Origin: CAYZEE01 sp964477485
GTDB taxonomy: Bacteria; Patescibacteriota; Microgenomatia; Levybacterales; UBA12049
DNA length: 40,234 nucleotides
NCBI GenBank assembly: GCA_964477485.1
Contig: CAYZEE010000005.1
Span: forward strand, 1 to 40,234
Direction of reading: 5' to 3'
Shown here piece after piece: positions 23,805 to 32,678 of the stretch. Every line of letters starts with the position of its first letter. The first letter of the stretch is position 1. The position numbers and the translations under genes were made by a program. A model generated the notes under the pieces. It did no database searches. It saw nothing but the letters and a program-made list of their open reading frames with translations, and was not told the DNA's origin.

Positions 23805-24437
23805 CTATTTTACTACGATATGGCGCGTTACTATAGTCTGTTTGCCAAATCGGTCAACTGCTCTTACCGTAACTGTTGTCTCACCCGGAAAAACATTCAG
23901 TTCTTTTTTAAAAGTCCCGTCAGAATTAACTGAAACCTCTTCATCATTTATAAAAACATTCGATGCGGGGTCAGTTTTGCCGGTCACAACCAAAATCTGG
24001 GAAGAAACTTCCGATGATTCTTTAGGACTTGTTACATTTAAAGGAGGACTGATTATAGCGGCTCTATATTGGAAAATTACGTAACCTAAAAGCAAAAGAA
24101 AAAGGAAAATAATTAGTATTACAAAGGAACTTATTTTAAACCGGCGGACAGGAAAATCAGCCTTTGTAGTCAATCCTTCAGGTAAAACTTTAGTCTCTTT
24201 CTTCTCATCAAACTCCCTTCGAAAAAGCGCCAGGGTTTTTTCCTCCGGGAGCTCTAAAAATTTGGCGTAGTTTCTTACAAATCCATAAGCATATGAAGCT
24301 GATGGTAATTTACCATACTCTCCTTTCTCTATTGCCTCCAAGAATTCAACTCTTATCTTTGTAGCGTCTGAGACTTCCTCAAGAGTCAATCCTTTCCTTT
24401 TTCTTTCATCATAAAGTCTTTGGCTGGCGCTAATCAT
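23805..24437 (-). CDS. RodZ-like protein (cytoplasmic HTH, membrane helix, outer beta domain)
   Basis: 210 aa. Residues 1-75 form a HTH_25-type helix-turn-helix as in RodZ: RLYDERKRKGLTLEEVSDAT, FLEAIEKGEY, PSASYAYGFVRNYAKFL. One membrane segment lies at about 101-123. The outer part (about 130-210) is a single immunoglobulin-like beta domain (VTGKTDPASNVFINDEEVSV, VTVRAVDRFG). RodZ links MreB to the wall-elongation machinery; in many genomes it sits near ftsK and rnj, as here. It is short for RodZ and no mreB is in the window, so a shape role is inferred. Confidence 0.85.
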   Translation of the reverse strand: MISASQRLYDERKRKGLTLEEVSDATKIRVEFLEAIEKGEYGKLPSASYAYGFVRNYAKFLELPEEKTLALFRREFDEKKETKVLPEGLTTKADFPVRRFKISSFVILIIFLFLLLLGYVIFQYRAAIISPPLNVTSPKESSEVSSQILVVTGKTDPASNVFINDEEVSVNSDGTFKKELNVFPGETTVTVRAVDRFGKQTIVTRHIVVK

Positions 24438-24449
24438 AGCTCTTTGGAA

Positions 24450-24498
24450 ATTTAAAATTTAAAATTTGAAGTTTTCAATGAAAATTAAAAATTGAAAA
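24450..24498. repeat. 7-bp-period A/T spacer between ftsK and the RodZ-like gene
   Basis: Three units atttaaa, atttaaa, atttgaa, then degenerate units in the same 7-bp phase (gttttca, atgaaaa, ttaaaaa, ttgaaaa). It fills almost the whole 66-nt gap. No promoter visible. Confidence 0.65.
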
Positions 24499-24503
24499 TT
24501 ATC

Positions 24504-26594
24504 CTACTGGTTTAAACCATTTATAACTTCTTCTGCATTTCTTATTAGAACATCCCTTGGTTTTGACCCTTCCGCATGACCGACAATCCCTGCTTCCTCA
24601 AGCTGATCCAAAATCCGGGCAGCTCTTGAATATCCAATAGAAAGTCTTCGTTGAAGCAGAGACGCAGACGCTCTATCATGTTGACAAACAGTTCTAATAG
24701 CCTCCTCAAAAAGCTGGTCGTGTCCATCTGAACTTGCAAATCCTCCTCCCCGTCTGGCAACAAGCGGCGTCGAAGTAACTTCTTCTGTATATTCTACCGG
24801 TGGTCCTTTTGTTTTAAGATAATCGACCAGCTTTTTGACTTCTTTTTCAGATACGAACGCTCCTTGAATACGGGTAGGTTTTGCCTGATCCGGAGGAATA
24901 TAAAGCATGTCTCCTCTCCCAAGAAGTTTTTCAGCTCCCGGCATATCAATTATTACTCTTGAATCAACCATCGATGAGACATTAAAAGCAATACGGCAGG
25001 GGATGTTTGCTTTTATAAGCCCTGTTATAACATCAACTGAAGGCCTTTGGGTTGAAACAACAAGATGGATTCCCGTGGCGCGAGCCATTTGAGCAAGACG
25101 AGCTATCGCATCTTCAACTTCAACCGGAGCAAACGCCATAAGATCTGCAAGTTCATCTATAAAAATAACAATGTAAGGAAGCGCCTGAAATCCTGAAAGC
25201 TCATTGTATGAATCAATGTTACGGACTCCTCTTTCGGCAAAAGTTTTATAACGTCTGTCCATCTCATCCATTGCCCACTTTAAAGCTGCAAGTATCTTCT
25301 CGATCTCCACAATAACAGACGTCATCAGATGAGGTATACCGTTATAGCCAGTAAGTTCAACTCTTTTTGGATCTATAAGAATGAGTTTTACTTCAGATGG
25401 CGCGGCTCGAAACAAAAGAGATGTTATAAAAGAATTTACAAGAACAGACTTACCCGACCCTGTAGTTCCAGCAATTAAAACATGGGGCATTTTTGTAATA
25501 TCCGCAGCCACAGGGTCTCCGGATACATCAAGTCCCAAAGAAACAGTAAGTTTTGACTTGCTTTTCCTCATCCTGTCTGATTCAAGCATTGTCTTAAGCG
25601 TAACAACTTCAAGACTTCTATTGGGGATTTCTATGCCTACTAAGCTTCTTCCGGGAATAGGCGCTTCAATTCTGATTTGTCCGGTCGGCGCTTCTGTTGC
25701 CAGAGCTAAATCGTTTGTAAGGGATGTGATTTTTGAAACTTTTGTTCCAAGAGCAATCTCAAGCGCATATTGAGTAACCGCAGGACCCAAATTTACTTCA
25801 ACAACTTTTGCGGCAATGCCAAAACTCTGAAGGGTATTTTCAATAACATTTGCCACTTTTTTTACATCTCCTCTATCTGCCTTTTGCGATGATGACTCTG
25901 AAAGAAGAGATAAGGGTGGATATTCCCATACTTTAGAAGATAAAGGATTGCTAACTAACTTATCAGACAAAAGAGAAGGATCTTTTTTGACTGGGGGAAT
26001 TACTGCCATTTCTCTGCCTGATGGTCCCGCAATATCTTTCATCCCTCCTTTTATGGTAATCTGTCTATCTTTAAAAACAGGCGACGGTTTCTTCTTAAAA
26101 AAAGAAAAAAGTTTTGTTGGAAAAAGCTTCAAGATAATTTTCCAGAGAGAAACTAAAAAGTCTAAAAGTTCATCAATGGACGTGTCAAAAAAAACAATAA
26201 GCCCCACAATAATACCTGCTATATAAACAAGTTCTGCGCCGAGATTCGTAAGGATGCCGGAAAGCATACTAAAAAAATATATCCCCATCTTGCCTGACCT
26301 AAAAAGAGCATCTAGACAAATAAAAAAGAGCAAAAATCCGATTGAGACATTAGTGCGGGACAAAAACATCTTAAGTCTCAAAAAGAGAAAACCCAAGAAT
26401 ATAAGAAGGAAAGGGAAAAGAAAAGAAACCAAGCCAAAGTACTTTTTTAAAATATTGTTCAAAATAATAAACGAGGTCTGGCTTCTGCCAAAAGATAGAA
26501 GAAGAAGAAGTCCTAGAAGGATTAATCCAAAGGAAAAAATTGAATAAACGGTATTTTTCTTAAGTTTAATTTTGAATTTTCGTCTTCTCGCCAT
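24504..26594 (-). CDS. ftsK: DNA translocase FtsK/SpoIIIE
   Basis: 696 aa. Four to five membrane helices fill about residues 15-150, with a linker to about 210, then alpha and beta motor domains. Walker A is GTTGSGKS (about 374-381) and Walker B is YIVIFIDELADLM. QMARATGIHLVVSTQRPSVDV is the typical following helix-strand. The C-terminal gamma winged helix (about 635-690; LFEEAIRTVCQHDRASASLL, GYSRAARILDQLEEAGIVG) reads KOPS-type polarity sequences. FtsK pumps chromosomal DNA through the closing septum. The linker is short compared with E. coli. A -10 hexamer 8 nt before the ATG suggests a leaderless mRNA starting in the gap after rnj. Confidence 0.97.
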   Translation of the reverse strand: MARRRKFKIKLKKNTVYSIFSFGLILLGLLLLLSFGRSQTSFIILNNILKKYFGLVSFLFPFLLIFLGFLFLRLKMFLSRTNVSIGFLLFFICLDALFRSGKMGIYFFSMLSGILTNLGAELVYIAGIIVGLIVFFDTSIDELLDFLVSLWKIILKLFPTKLFSFFKKKPSPVFKDRQITIKGGMKDIAGPSGREMAVIPPVKKDPSLLSDKLVSNPLSSKVWEYPPLSLLSESSSQKADRGDVKKVANVIENTLQSFGIAAKVVEVNLGPAVTQYALEIALGTKVSKITSLTNDLALATEAPTGQIRIEAPIPGRSLVGIEIPNRSLEVVTLKTMLESDRMRKSKSKLTVSLGLDVSGDPVAADITKMPHVLIAGTTGSGKSVLVNSFITSLLFRAAPSEVKLILIDPKRVELTGYNGIPHLMTSVIVEIEKILAALKWAMDEMDRRYKTFAERGVRNIDSYNELSGFQALPYIVIFIDELADLMAFAPVEVEDAIARLAQMARATGIHLVVSTQRPSVDVITGLIKANIPCRIAFNVSSMVDSRVIIDMPGAEKLLGRGDMLYIPPDQAKPTRIQGAFVSEKEVKKLVDYLKTKGPPVEYTEEVTSTPLVARRGGGFASSDGHDQLFEEAIRTVCQHDRASASLLQRRLSIGYSRAARILDQLEEAGIVGHAEGSKPRDVLIRNAEEVINGLNQ

Positions 26595-26602
26595 ACGAGT
26601 TT

Positions 26603-26608
26603 ATTATA
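26603..26608 (-). promoter_or_regulatory. -10 element for ftsK
   Basis: TATAAT, 8 nt before the ATG at 26594; a second TATAAT lies at 26615-26620. The -35 is weak. Confidence 0.45.
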
Positions 26609-26623
26609 ACCTATATTATATAC

Positions 26624-28294
26624 TTATGCCTCAAGAACAACCGGAACTACAAGAGGCTGCCGTCCTTCTCTAAAAAGCAGCTTTTCAGTAACTCTTTCTA
26701 TGATTTTTTTATAATAAACCCAGTTTGAGACTTTTTCCTTTCTTGTCCTTAAGGATTCCTCCAGCATAAGCTGGATTCTTTTTGCCAAATTTTTTGTATT
26801 GTCGTATTTAAATCCTTTCGTAAGCACATCGGGCATTGCGGAAAGACGACCGGTATTTGAATCTACCTCAACTATTACAACAATAAGGCCTTCTCTTGCT
26901 ATTTTAGCTCTGTCAAATACAATATAATTTTCAATCGCTTCTCCTGTTATTTCATCTACAAATATGCTCGACAAGGGAACCTTCTTCCCAAAAGAAGAAC
27001 TGTCATGGGTAAACTTTATCTCTTGTCCATCATCAATTAATAAAACTTTATCCTCATCAAAACCCAAATCCGCAGCCAGTATTCTATATCTAACCATTTG
27101 CTTATATGTCCCGCCGATTGGGACAAGAAATTTAGGTTTGGTAAGACTCATAAGGAGTTTTAGGTCATTTTCTGAACCGTGTCCTGATACATGAAACTCG
27201 TCAGTTATTCCTGAGTAGATAACCCTTGCGCCTTGTCTTGCTATCGTATCGATTAGAGAATTAATACTGGTTTCGTTCCCCGGAATTGGATCTGAAGAAA
27301 AAATAACAAGATCATCCTTTGCGATATTTATATCCTTATCTTCTCTATTTGCAATCCTAACAAGAGACGAATCCTCTTGCCCCTGGCTCCCGGCAACAAG
27401 AACGAGGACTTGAGAGGGATTAATTTTTCTCACATCGTGGGTCTTAATTTCCATAGAGCTCGGGTATTTCATATAACCAAGCTTTCTGCCTACATCTCGA
27501 GATTTAAGAAGAGACCGTCCGACAAAGCAAATTTTTCTATTCATCCTGACAGCTACTTCAATTGCCTGATTTAGTCTTGAAATGTTGGAAGAATATGTGG
27601 TTACAAATATTTTACCCCGGGTTTTTCTAAATTCCTCTTCAAAACTTTGCATTATTGCCTTCTCAGATGGCGAATGCCCGGGCCTTTCCGCACCTAAACA
27701 ATCAGAAAAAAGACAAACAATACCTTCGCTTCCTGCTCTGACAATTTTTGAAAGCTCTGATGGTTTACCGTCAACCGGAGTAAAATCAAATTTAAAATCA
27801 CTTCCATGGTAAAAGTTTCCAACAGGAGTTTTTATAAGGATATGGGCTGCGTCAATTATTGAATGCGTGACTCTTATAAGAGAAGCCTGAAAGTTGCCCA
27901 AATTAAGAATTTTATTAAAATCAACTGTTTGGACGCGGGTCTTTATTTTAAACTCCGAAAGTTTTTCATTGGCAAGAGCAGCTGTCAGAGTTGAACCAAA
28001 TATCGGAAAATCCGGAAGGCCTGATATTATGTAGGGTAGAGCCCCTATATGATCCTCGTGTCCGTGAGTTAGTATCATGCCAACAATTCTTTTTGCTTGC
28101 CCCGAGCCCTGTTGAAGGGTTTTCTTAAGATAAGAAACATCCGGAATAAGAAGATCAACGCCCGGCATTGTTTCATCGGCAAACCCAAATCCACAGTCAA
28201 TAATTAATATTTCACCTTTATACTCATAAAGGTACATATTTTTTGTGACATCTCCGATTCCTCCTAAAGGAATAAAAGAAAGTTGATTATCCAT
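26624..28294 (-). CDS. rnj: ribonuclease J
   Basis: 556 aa, the usual size. A metallo-beta-lactamase/beta-CASP nuclease that trims and degrades RNA from the 5' end and can also cut internally. Metal-binding HGHEDHIGALPY and HGSDFKFD are present, along with beta-CASP features SGHGSENDLKLLM and PIGGTYKQM; the C-terminal domain (about 450-556) is complete. It sits next to pnp in the conserved RNA-decay cluster, separated by the Lon-like ATPase gene. The gap upstream is a 7-bp-period A/T spacer. Confidence 0.96.
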   Translation of the reverse strand: MDNQLSFIPLGGIGDVTKNMYLYEYKGEILIIDCGFGFADETMPGVDLLIPDVSYLKKTLQQGSGQAKRIVGMILTHGHEDHIGALPYIISGLPDFPIFGSTLTAALANEKLSEFKIKTRVQTVDFNKILNLGNFQASLIRVTHSIIDAAHILIKTPVGNFYHGSDFKFDFTPVDGKPSELSKIVRAGSEGIVCLFSDCLGAERPGHSPSEKAIMQSFEEEFRKTRGKIFVTTYSSNISRLNQAIEVAVRMNRKICFVGRSLLKSRDVGRKLGYMKYPSSMEIKTHDVRKINPSQVLVLVAGSQGQEDSSLVRIANREDKDINIAKDDLVIFSSDPIPGNETSINSLIDTIARQGARVIYSGITDEFHVSGHGSENDLKLLMSLTKPKFLVPIGGTYKQMVRYRILAADLGFDEDKVLLIDDGQEIKFTHDSSSFGKKVPLSSIFVDEITGEAIENYIVFDRAKIAREGLIVVIVEVDSNTGRLSAMPDVLTKGFKYDNTKNLAKRIQLMLEESLRTRKEKVSNWVYYKKIIERVTEKLLFREGRQPLVVPVVLEA

Positions 28295-28329
28295 AATTAA
28301 GAGCTTAAATTTTTAAACATTTATTTTTT

Positions 28330-28364
28330 ATTGAAAATTTTAAATTGAAAATTGAAAATTAAAT
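28330..28364. repeat. 7-bp-period A/T spacer between the Lon-like gene and rnj
   Basis: Five consecutive units: attgaaa, attttaa, attgaaa, attgaaa, attaaat. It starts directly after the stop of the Lon-like gene. Confidence 0.7.
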
Positions 28365-29441
28365 TCATGTTTCTAAAAATTGTTTAAAATTTTCAGTTGT
28401 TACATGAATTGCTGTACCCTCCGGCACTCTCCCCTCCACAATAAGTCTTGCTGTCTTTCTGCAAATCCCTCCAATTGTCCGCTCAAGACTTCTTATCCCC
28501 GAATCAAATCCCAAAGGTCTTATAACGGCCGGCCAGATAGAGTCATCAATAAATATTTGATTCTCAAAAAGACCTGTCTGTGAACGAACCTTTGGAAAAA
28601 GATAGCTTTTTGCAATTGTTGTTTTCTCCTCATCCGAATAAGAAGGCATTTGGATTATCTCAAGCCTGTCTAAAACTGCTGTTGAAATATTGGTTGAGTT
28701 ATTCGCAGTAGTTATAAACAAAACCCGCGACAAATCAAAGGGATAATCAATATAGTGATCCGTAAACGCCTTATTCTGCTCAGGATCCAAAAGCTCTACC
28801 AAAACTCCCATAATGTCTGACCTGGCATCCTCCGTTACTCTATCAAGCTCATCAAGAAGGATAACTGCATTTTTACTTTGCGCGTGAACCAGTTTTTTTA
28901 TAATTGCGCCCGGCTCTGCATCGGCAAGCGCGCGTGATTGGCCGCGAAGGGCTCTCGCATCACCCATTCCTCCAAAAGGTATTCTTTCAAATTTGCGACC
29001 AAGAGACTCTGCAATAGAAGAAGCAAGAGTCGTTTTTCCAGTTCCCACAAGACCGATTAAGCAAAGGATCGGGGCGCGAAGCGCTGTATCGGACGCATTA
29101 TGCTGTATGCTTAAAATAATTGACGCTAAATATTCAAGGACTCTATTTTTGACGCTCGCAAGTCCATAATGATTTTTATCCAAAATCTGTTTTGCCATCG
29201 AAAGATCCAGAACATCTTTAGTTTCTTTGTTAAATGGCAGGCAAGAAGCCCAATTGACATAGCTTGCTAGACTTTCAAAATTTATAAAAGATACATTGCC
29301 GCTTCTAATACTTGCTCTTAATAAACTAATCATCCCCGCTATTTTTTCCAAAAACTCTTCCGGCAAATTAAGAGATTTCACTTTTTCTTCAAGCTTTTGT
29401 ATCTGAGTCTCCAAAGAAAAAACGGGCAAGGACTGATCCAT
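28365..29441 (-). CDS. Lon-like AAA+ ATPase without protease domain
   Basis: 358 aa that match the central part of Lon. Residues about 55-110 correspond to the end of the Lon N region (YVNWASCLPFNKET, ILDKNHYGLASVKNRVLEYL). The AAA+ module has Walker A GLVGTGKTT (130-138), Walker B ILLDELD with D197/E198, the Lon motif LLDPEQNKAFTDHYIDYPFD, and the sensor 2 region GIRSLERTIGGICRKTARLI. The protein ends where the Lon peptidase domain with its Ser-Lys dyad should begin, and only 70 nt separate it from rnj. It cannot be a self-contained protease; it may be an unfoldase or RNA-decay partner. The first ~50 residues are predicted coiled. It lies between pnp and rnj. Confidence 0.88.
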   Translation of the reverse strand: MDQSLPVFSLETQIQKLEEKVKSLNLPEEFLEKIAGMISLLRASIRSGNVSFINFESLASYVNWASCLPFNKETKDVLDLSMAKQILDKNHYGLASVKNRVLEYLASIILSIQHNASDTALRAPILCLIGLVGTGKTTLASSIAESLGRKFERIPFGGMGDARALRGQSRALADAEPGAIIKKLVHAQSKNAVILLDELDRVTEDARSDIMGVLVELLDPEQNKAFTDHYIDYPFDLSRVLFITTANNSTNISTAVLDRLEIIQMPSYSDEEKTTIAKSYLFPKVRSQTGLFENQIFIDDSIWPAVIRPLGFDSGIRSLERTIGGICRKTARLIVEGRVPEGTAIHVTTENFKQFLET

Positions 29442-29488
29442 GTAATTATAATACTACAATCTGAATTCTTTTAACAACAAAATGGCTA

Positions 29489-31759
29489 CTATCTTCCGTA
29501 ATTATTTTTTCCAAAACGAGGGCGACGGGGTCCCTGAGAGAAATTTCGGGATTTGCCAAAACTCTCAGCACGTTCTCTTCTAAATTGTCTTGATAATGGA
29601 TGTTCTTCATTCTCCATAGCACGTTTTTCCGGCAGTTGACCTCGGGACTCGCCGTCTGGCCCAAATTTCATGGTAAGATTCACTCTTCCCTGTTCATCTA
29701 TTTCAAAAACTCTTACTTTTACTTTTTGCCCGATAGATACAACATCAGCGGGATTTTTTACAAACCCCTGGCCCATCTGGGAAACATGAACCATGCCTTC
29801 TTTCCCAGGAAGAAGTTCCACAAATGCGCCAAATGGCAAAATTCTTTTAACTTCTCCTTCAAAGACCTCTCCGACTTTTATCTCGCGCGTAAGCCCTTCC
29901 ACCCACTCTACGGCTTTTCTAACTGATTCTTCAGTAGTTCCTGAAATTGCAACAGTTCCATCGTCTTCAACATCAACTGTTGCGCCTGTCTGCGCAATAA
30001 TATTCCTGATTATTTTCCCTCCGGGGCCTATAACCTCTCCGATTCTTTCAACAGGAATGTGGAGAAGCTCTATTTTTGGCGCATATTTTGAAACCTCTTT
30101 TCTTGATTTTGGCATCACAGAAAGCATCTTGTCCAGAATAAAAAGCCGTGCAAGCTTTGCTTTTTCAAAAGTTTCTTTTATCTGCGCAATTGCTAAGCCA
30201 TCTATCTTTACGTCAAGCTGTATTGCCGTAATCCCTTTTTTTGTTCCTGCAACTTTAAAATCCATATCTCCTGAAAAATCTTCAAGTCCTAAAATATCGG
30301 TCAAAATTATATATTCTTTTTCATCCGACATCATTCCCATTGCGATTCCTGCAACCGGATTTTCTATCGGCACGCCAGCATCCATAAGCGCCAAGGTTGA
30401 ACCGCAAGTTGACGCCATAGAAGTTGAGCCATTAGAAGACAGAACCTCTGAAACTACCCGTACCGTGTATGGAAAAACCTCCTGTTTTGGAATAACAGCA
30501 AGAAGCGCTTTCTCAGCCAAAGCTCCATGCCCAATCTCCCGTCTAGACGGAAAACCTATTCGGCCTGTCTCTCCAACCGAGTAAGGAGGCATTGAGTAGT
30601 GGTGTATATAACGCTTGGACTCTTCTCCCTCTGCAGTCTCTACTAATTGCTCCAGCTTTGGTGAGCCTAAAGTAACGACAGTTAAAACCTGGGTGTCTCC
30701 CCTTTGGAAAATTGCCGAACCATGGGTTCTGGGAAGGATAGAAACTCTTGAATCTATTTTTCGGATTTCATCAATTTTTCTTCCATCCGGTCTTTTTCCA
30801 TTTTTCAGAATATTGCTTCTGATAATTTTGAATATAACCATTTCTATAGCTTTTGCCACAAGCTTTTTATCTAGTTGGGTCTGCGGATCTGCTATTTTCT
30901 CTTCTTCAAAAATCTTATTTGTTAACTCATCCGCTGATGAGACACTTGTCTCCTTATTAACTCTCTCTTTTATTAAATCTGAAATTTCTTCTTTATAAGT
31001 CTTTTCAAGTTTCGCAACGAGCTCCAAAAGGTCAGAATTAGGAGAAGCATTTTCTTTCTTGGCGCCCGCCTTTTTAACTAATTCTTCTATAAGTAAAATT
31101 ATTTTACTGTTTTCAGTTTGAGCTTTTTTAATTGCTTCAAGAACTTTATCTTCAGGGACTTGAAGAGCTCCTGCTTCAATCATCACTGTCTTTTCTTTGG
31201 TTTGGGAAACAACTAAATCAAGCTCTGAAAATTCTCTTTCAGCAGCTCCCGGATTTATTAAATATTCCAAATTTCCGTTGTTTTTTTCTTTTACCAGACC
31301 AACTCTTGTTGCACCAATCGGACCTTTCCAGGGAACTTTGGAAATAGCAACTGCAGCTGAGGAAGCAATAACTGAAAGGACATCAGGCTCGTTTTCTCCA
31401 TCAACAGATAAAACTGTGATAACTATCTGAACATCCCTTCTATATTCTTTTGGGAAGAGAGGTCTTATAGATCGGTCTATGAGGCGAGCTACCAATATCG
31501 CATCGTCGCTTGGTCTTCCTTCTCTTTTTACCCATCTTGAGCCTTTTATTCTTCCTCCGGCATAAAGTCTTTCAACATATTCAACTGTAAGAGGAAAATA
31601 ATCTATATCTTCGCGCGCGCCCCCTGCCACGAGAGTTGCAAGTACCATAGTATCTCCTAATCTTGCTAGAATTGAAGATGTTGCTTGTCCGGCAAGCTCC
31701 CCTGTCTCAAGCGTGAGCGTTTTTCCTGCTAATTCTAAACTTAATGAGGTTTTATTCAT
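29489..31759 (-). CDS. pnp: polyribonucleotide nucleotidyltransferase (PNPase)
   Basis: 756 aa. PNPase degrades RNA 3' to 5' with phosphate, releasing nucleoside diphosphates. Two RNase PH domains flank a helical linker; the second has RTHGSAIFQRGDTQVLTVVT and GDMDFKVAGTKKGITAIQLD. A KH domain (IPVERIGEVIGPGGKIIRNI, about 575-630) and an S1 domain (GEVFEGEVKRILPFGAFVEL, about 645-715) follow, then a basic, disordered C-terminal tail. The start codon directly abuts the rpsO stop, the classic rpsO-pnp arrangement. Confidence 0.98.
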   Translation of the reverse strand: MNKTSLSLELAGKTLTLETGELAGQATSSILARLGDTMVLATLVAGGAREDIDYFPLTVEYVERLYAGGRIKGSRWVKREGRPSDDAILVARLIDRSIRPLFPKEYRRDVQIVITVLSVDGENEPDVLSVIASSAAVAISKVPWKGPIGATRVGLVKEKNNGNLEYLINPGAAEREFSELDLVVSQTKEKTVMIEAGALQVPEDKVLEAIKKAQTENSKIILLIEELVKKAGAKKENASPNSDLLELVAKLEKTYKEEISDLIKERVNKETSVSSADELTNKIFEEEKIADPQTQLDKKLVAKAIEMVIFKIIRSNILKNGKRPDGRKIDEIRKIDSRVSILPRTHGSAIFQRGDTQVLTVVTLGSPKLEQLVETAEGEESKRYIHHYSMPPYSVGETGRIGFPSRREIGHGALAEKALLAVIPKQEVFPYTVRVVSEVLSSNGSTSMASTCGSTLALMDAGVPIENPVAGIAMGMMSDEKEYIILTDILGLEDFSGDMDFKVAGTKKGITAIQLDVKIDGLAIAQIKETFEKAKLARLFILDKMLSVMPKSRKEVSKYAPKIELLHIPVERIGEVIGPGGKIIRNIIAQTGATVDVEDDGTVAISGTTEESVRKAVEWVEGLTREIKVGEVFEGEVKRILPFGAFVELLPGKEGMVHVSQMGQGFVKNPADVVSIGQKVKVRVFEIDEQGRVNLTMKFGPDGESRGQLPEKRAMENEEHPLSRQFRRERAESFGKSRNFSQGPRRPRFGKNNYGR

Positions 31760-32029
31760 TTAATCTTTCAAAGCGAGACTCTTTACAATAGAAGAGTAAC
31801 GAGTTTTATCTACTCCTTTTAGAAAATTTATAAGTCTCCTTCTTTTTGCAATCATAGAGAGAAGTCCGCGTCTTGAATGTATGTCATGGAGATGTTCTTT
31901 TAGATGAGCTGTCAATTTATCAACCCGGTTAGTCAAAAGAGCAATCTGGACTTCAGGACTTCCTGTATCTCCTTTTCCTGTCTGAAACTTTTTTATGATT
32001 TCTTCTTTTTGCTTTGGTGTAAGCGGCAT
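31760..32029 (-). CDS. rpsO: 30S ribosomal protein S15
   Basis: 89 aa, normal length. S15 binds the 16S central domain early in assembly. Diagnostic sequences are GDTGSPEVQIALLTNRV, HLKEHLHDIHSRRGLL and RRRLINFLKG. The promoter -10 ends 8 nt before the ATG, so there is almost no 5' leader; the autoregulatory leader known from E. coli rpsO has no room here. pnp follows without a gap. Confidence 0.98.
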   Translation of the reverse strand: MPLTPKQKEEIIKKFQTGKGDTGSPEVQIALLTNRVDKLTAHLKEHLHDIHSRRGLLSMIAKRRRLINFLKGVDKTRYSSIVKSLALKD

Positions 32030-32037
32030 AGGTTTAT

Positions 32038-32067
32038 ATTATAGCAGAGTTTAGAAACGAACTACAA
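32038..32067 (-). promoter_or_regulatory. promoter of rpsO-pnp
   Basis: TTGTAG (32062-32067), 18-nt spacer ending in TGC, TATAAT (32038-32043). It lies within and after the end of the 29-aa frame upstream. Confidence 0.55.
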
Positions 32068-32140
32068 GAGCCGGCTTTGGTGTTTTAACTTCCAATACGT
32101 CTCTTACTTTTGCTAATAAATCAGCGTTCATTTGAGTCAT
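32051..32140 (-). CDS. 29-aa micro-ORF
   Basis: ATG at 32140, TAA at 32051-32053; begins MTQMNADLLAKVRDVL and ends PALVVRF. A good ribosome-binding site (AGGAAG) lies 8 nt before the ATG and overlaps the TAG stop of the 167-aa gene upstream, which suggests coupled translation. No homologue is recognised. It could also be only a leader sequence for the rpsO promoter that lies at its 3' end. Confidence 0.4.
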   Translation of the reverse strand: MTQMNADLLAKVRDVLEVKTPKPALVVRF

Positions 32141-32152
32141 GTTCTTGACTTC

Positions 32153-32656
32153 CTAATAGATTCTTTGATTTAAATGACCCTGACGATCGTCCCTTGCTGG
32201 CCAAGCATCCATACGTACTCCGCTTGTTACTTCATGCCCATCCTTATCTTTGTACCAGTGGGATTCCCAAACATCTACATCGATTAAGTTTTGGTCATGT
32301 ATATAGGCAACAACCGATAAGGTACTCTGGGCAGTGTCCGAGACATATCCTCTTGTGCTCAACCAGTCATTAAGTTCCACTTCTTTTTTTGGTCCTTTTA
32401 ACTCAATTCGAGGAGAGAAGCCGGGTCCTCCAGCTTTATCAAAATCATAAATTGGAACGATCATGTATCCTGGTAGAACTGCTGCAATTCTTCTAAGAGA
32501 AGGCTCAGCTTCTGTTCCTTTAAGTCTTTTAACAGCTTCCGTAAATGCAGCTCGCGCTTTTGGATATCCCGCAAGTCTCTCTGCTTCTGCCTCTTCTTTT
32601 TCTCTAACCTCAGCTCTTACCCGTTCTACTGTTTTATCAATTTCCCGTATTCCCAT
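32153..32656 (-). CDS. hypothetical protein
   Basis: 167 aa, not recognised. The N-terminal third is a charged helix (IDKTVERVRAEVREKEEAEA) with coiled-coil character, then Ala-rich. The rest looks like a mixed alpha/beta domain with a hydrophobic strand PGYMIVPIYDF and many aromatic and acidic residues near the end (VDVWESHWYKDKDG). No signal peptide, membrane segment or cysteine. It sits between the DHH-like gene and rpsO, where other bacteria keep rbfA, truB and ribF, but has no visible similarity to those. It starts 22 nt after the stop of the DHH-like gene, probably in the nusA-infB transcript. Confidence 0.6.
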   Translation of the reverse strand: MGIREIDKTVERVRAEVREKEEAEAERLAGYPKARAAFTEAVKRLKGTEAEPSLRRIAAVLPGYMIVPIYDFDKAGGPGFSPRIELKGPKKEVELNDWLSTRGYVSDTAQSTLSVVAYIHDQNLIDVDVWESHWYKDKDGHEVTSGVRMDAWPARDDRQGHLNQRIY

Positions 32657-32678
32657 AAGTTAGTTAACAATCCTCAAC

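Noticed and set aside
29793..30584. 263-codon open frame on the plus strand inside pnp
   Set aside because: It is antisense to the conserved RNase PH and S1 domains of PNPase, is rich in Ser/Ile as expected of a codon-bias shadow, and has no promoter or ribosome-binding site.
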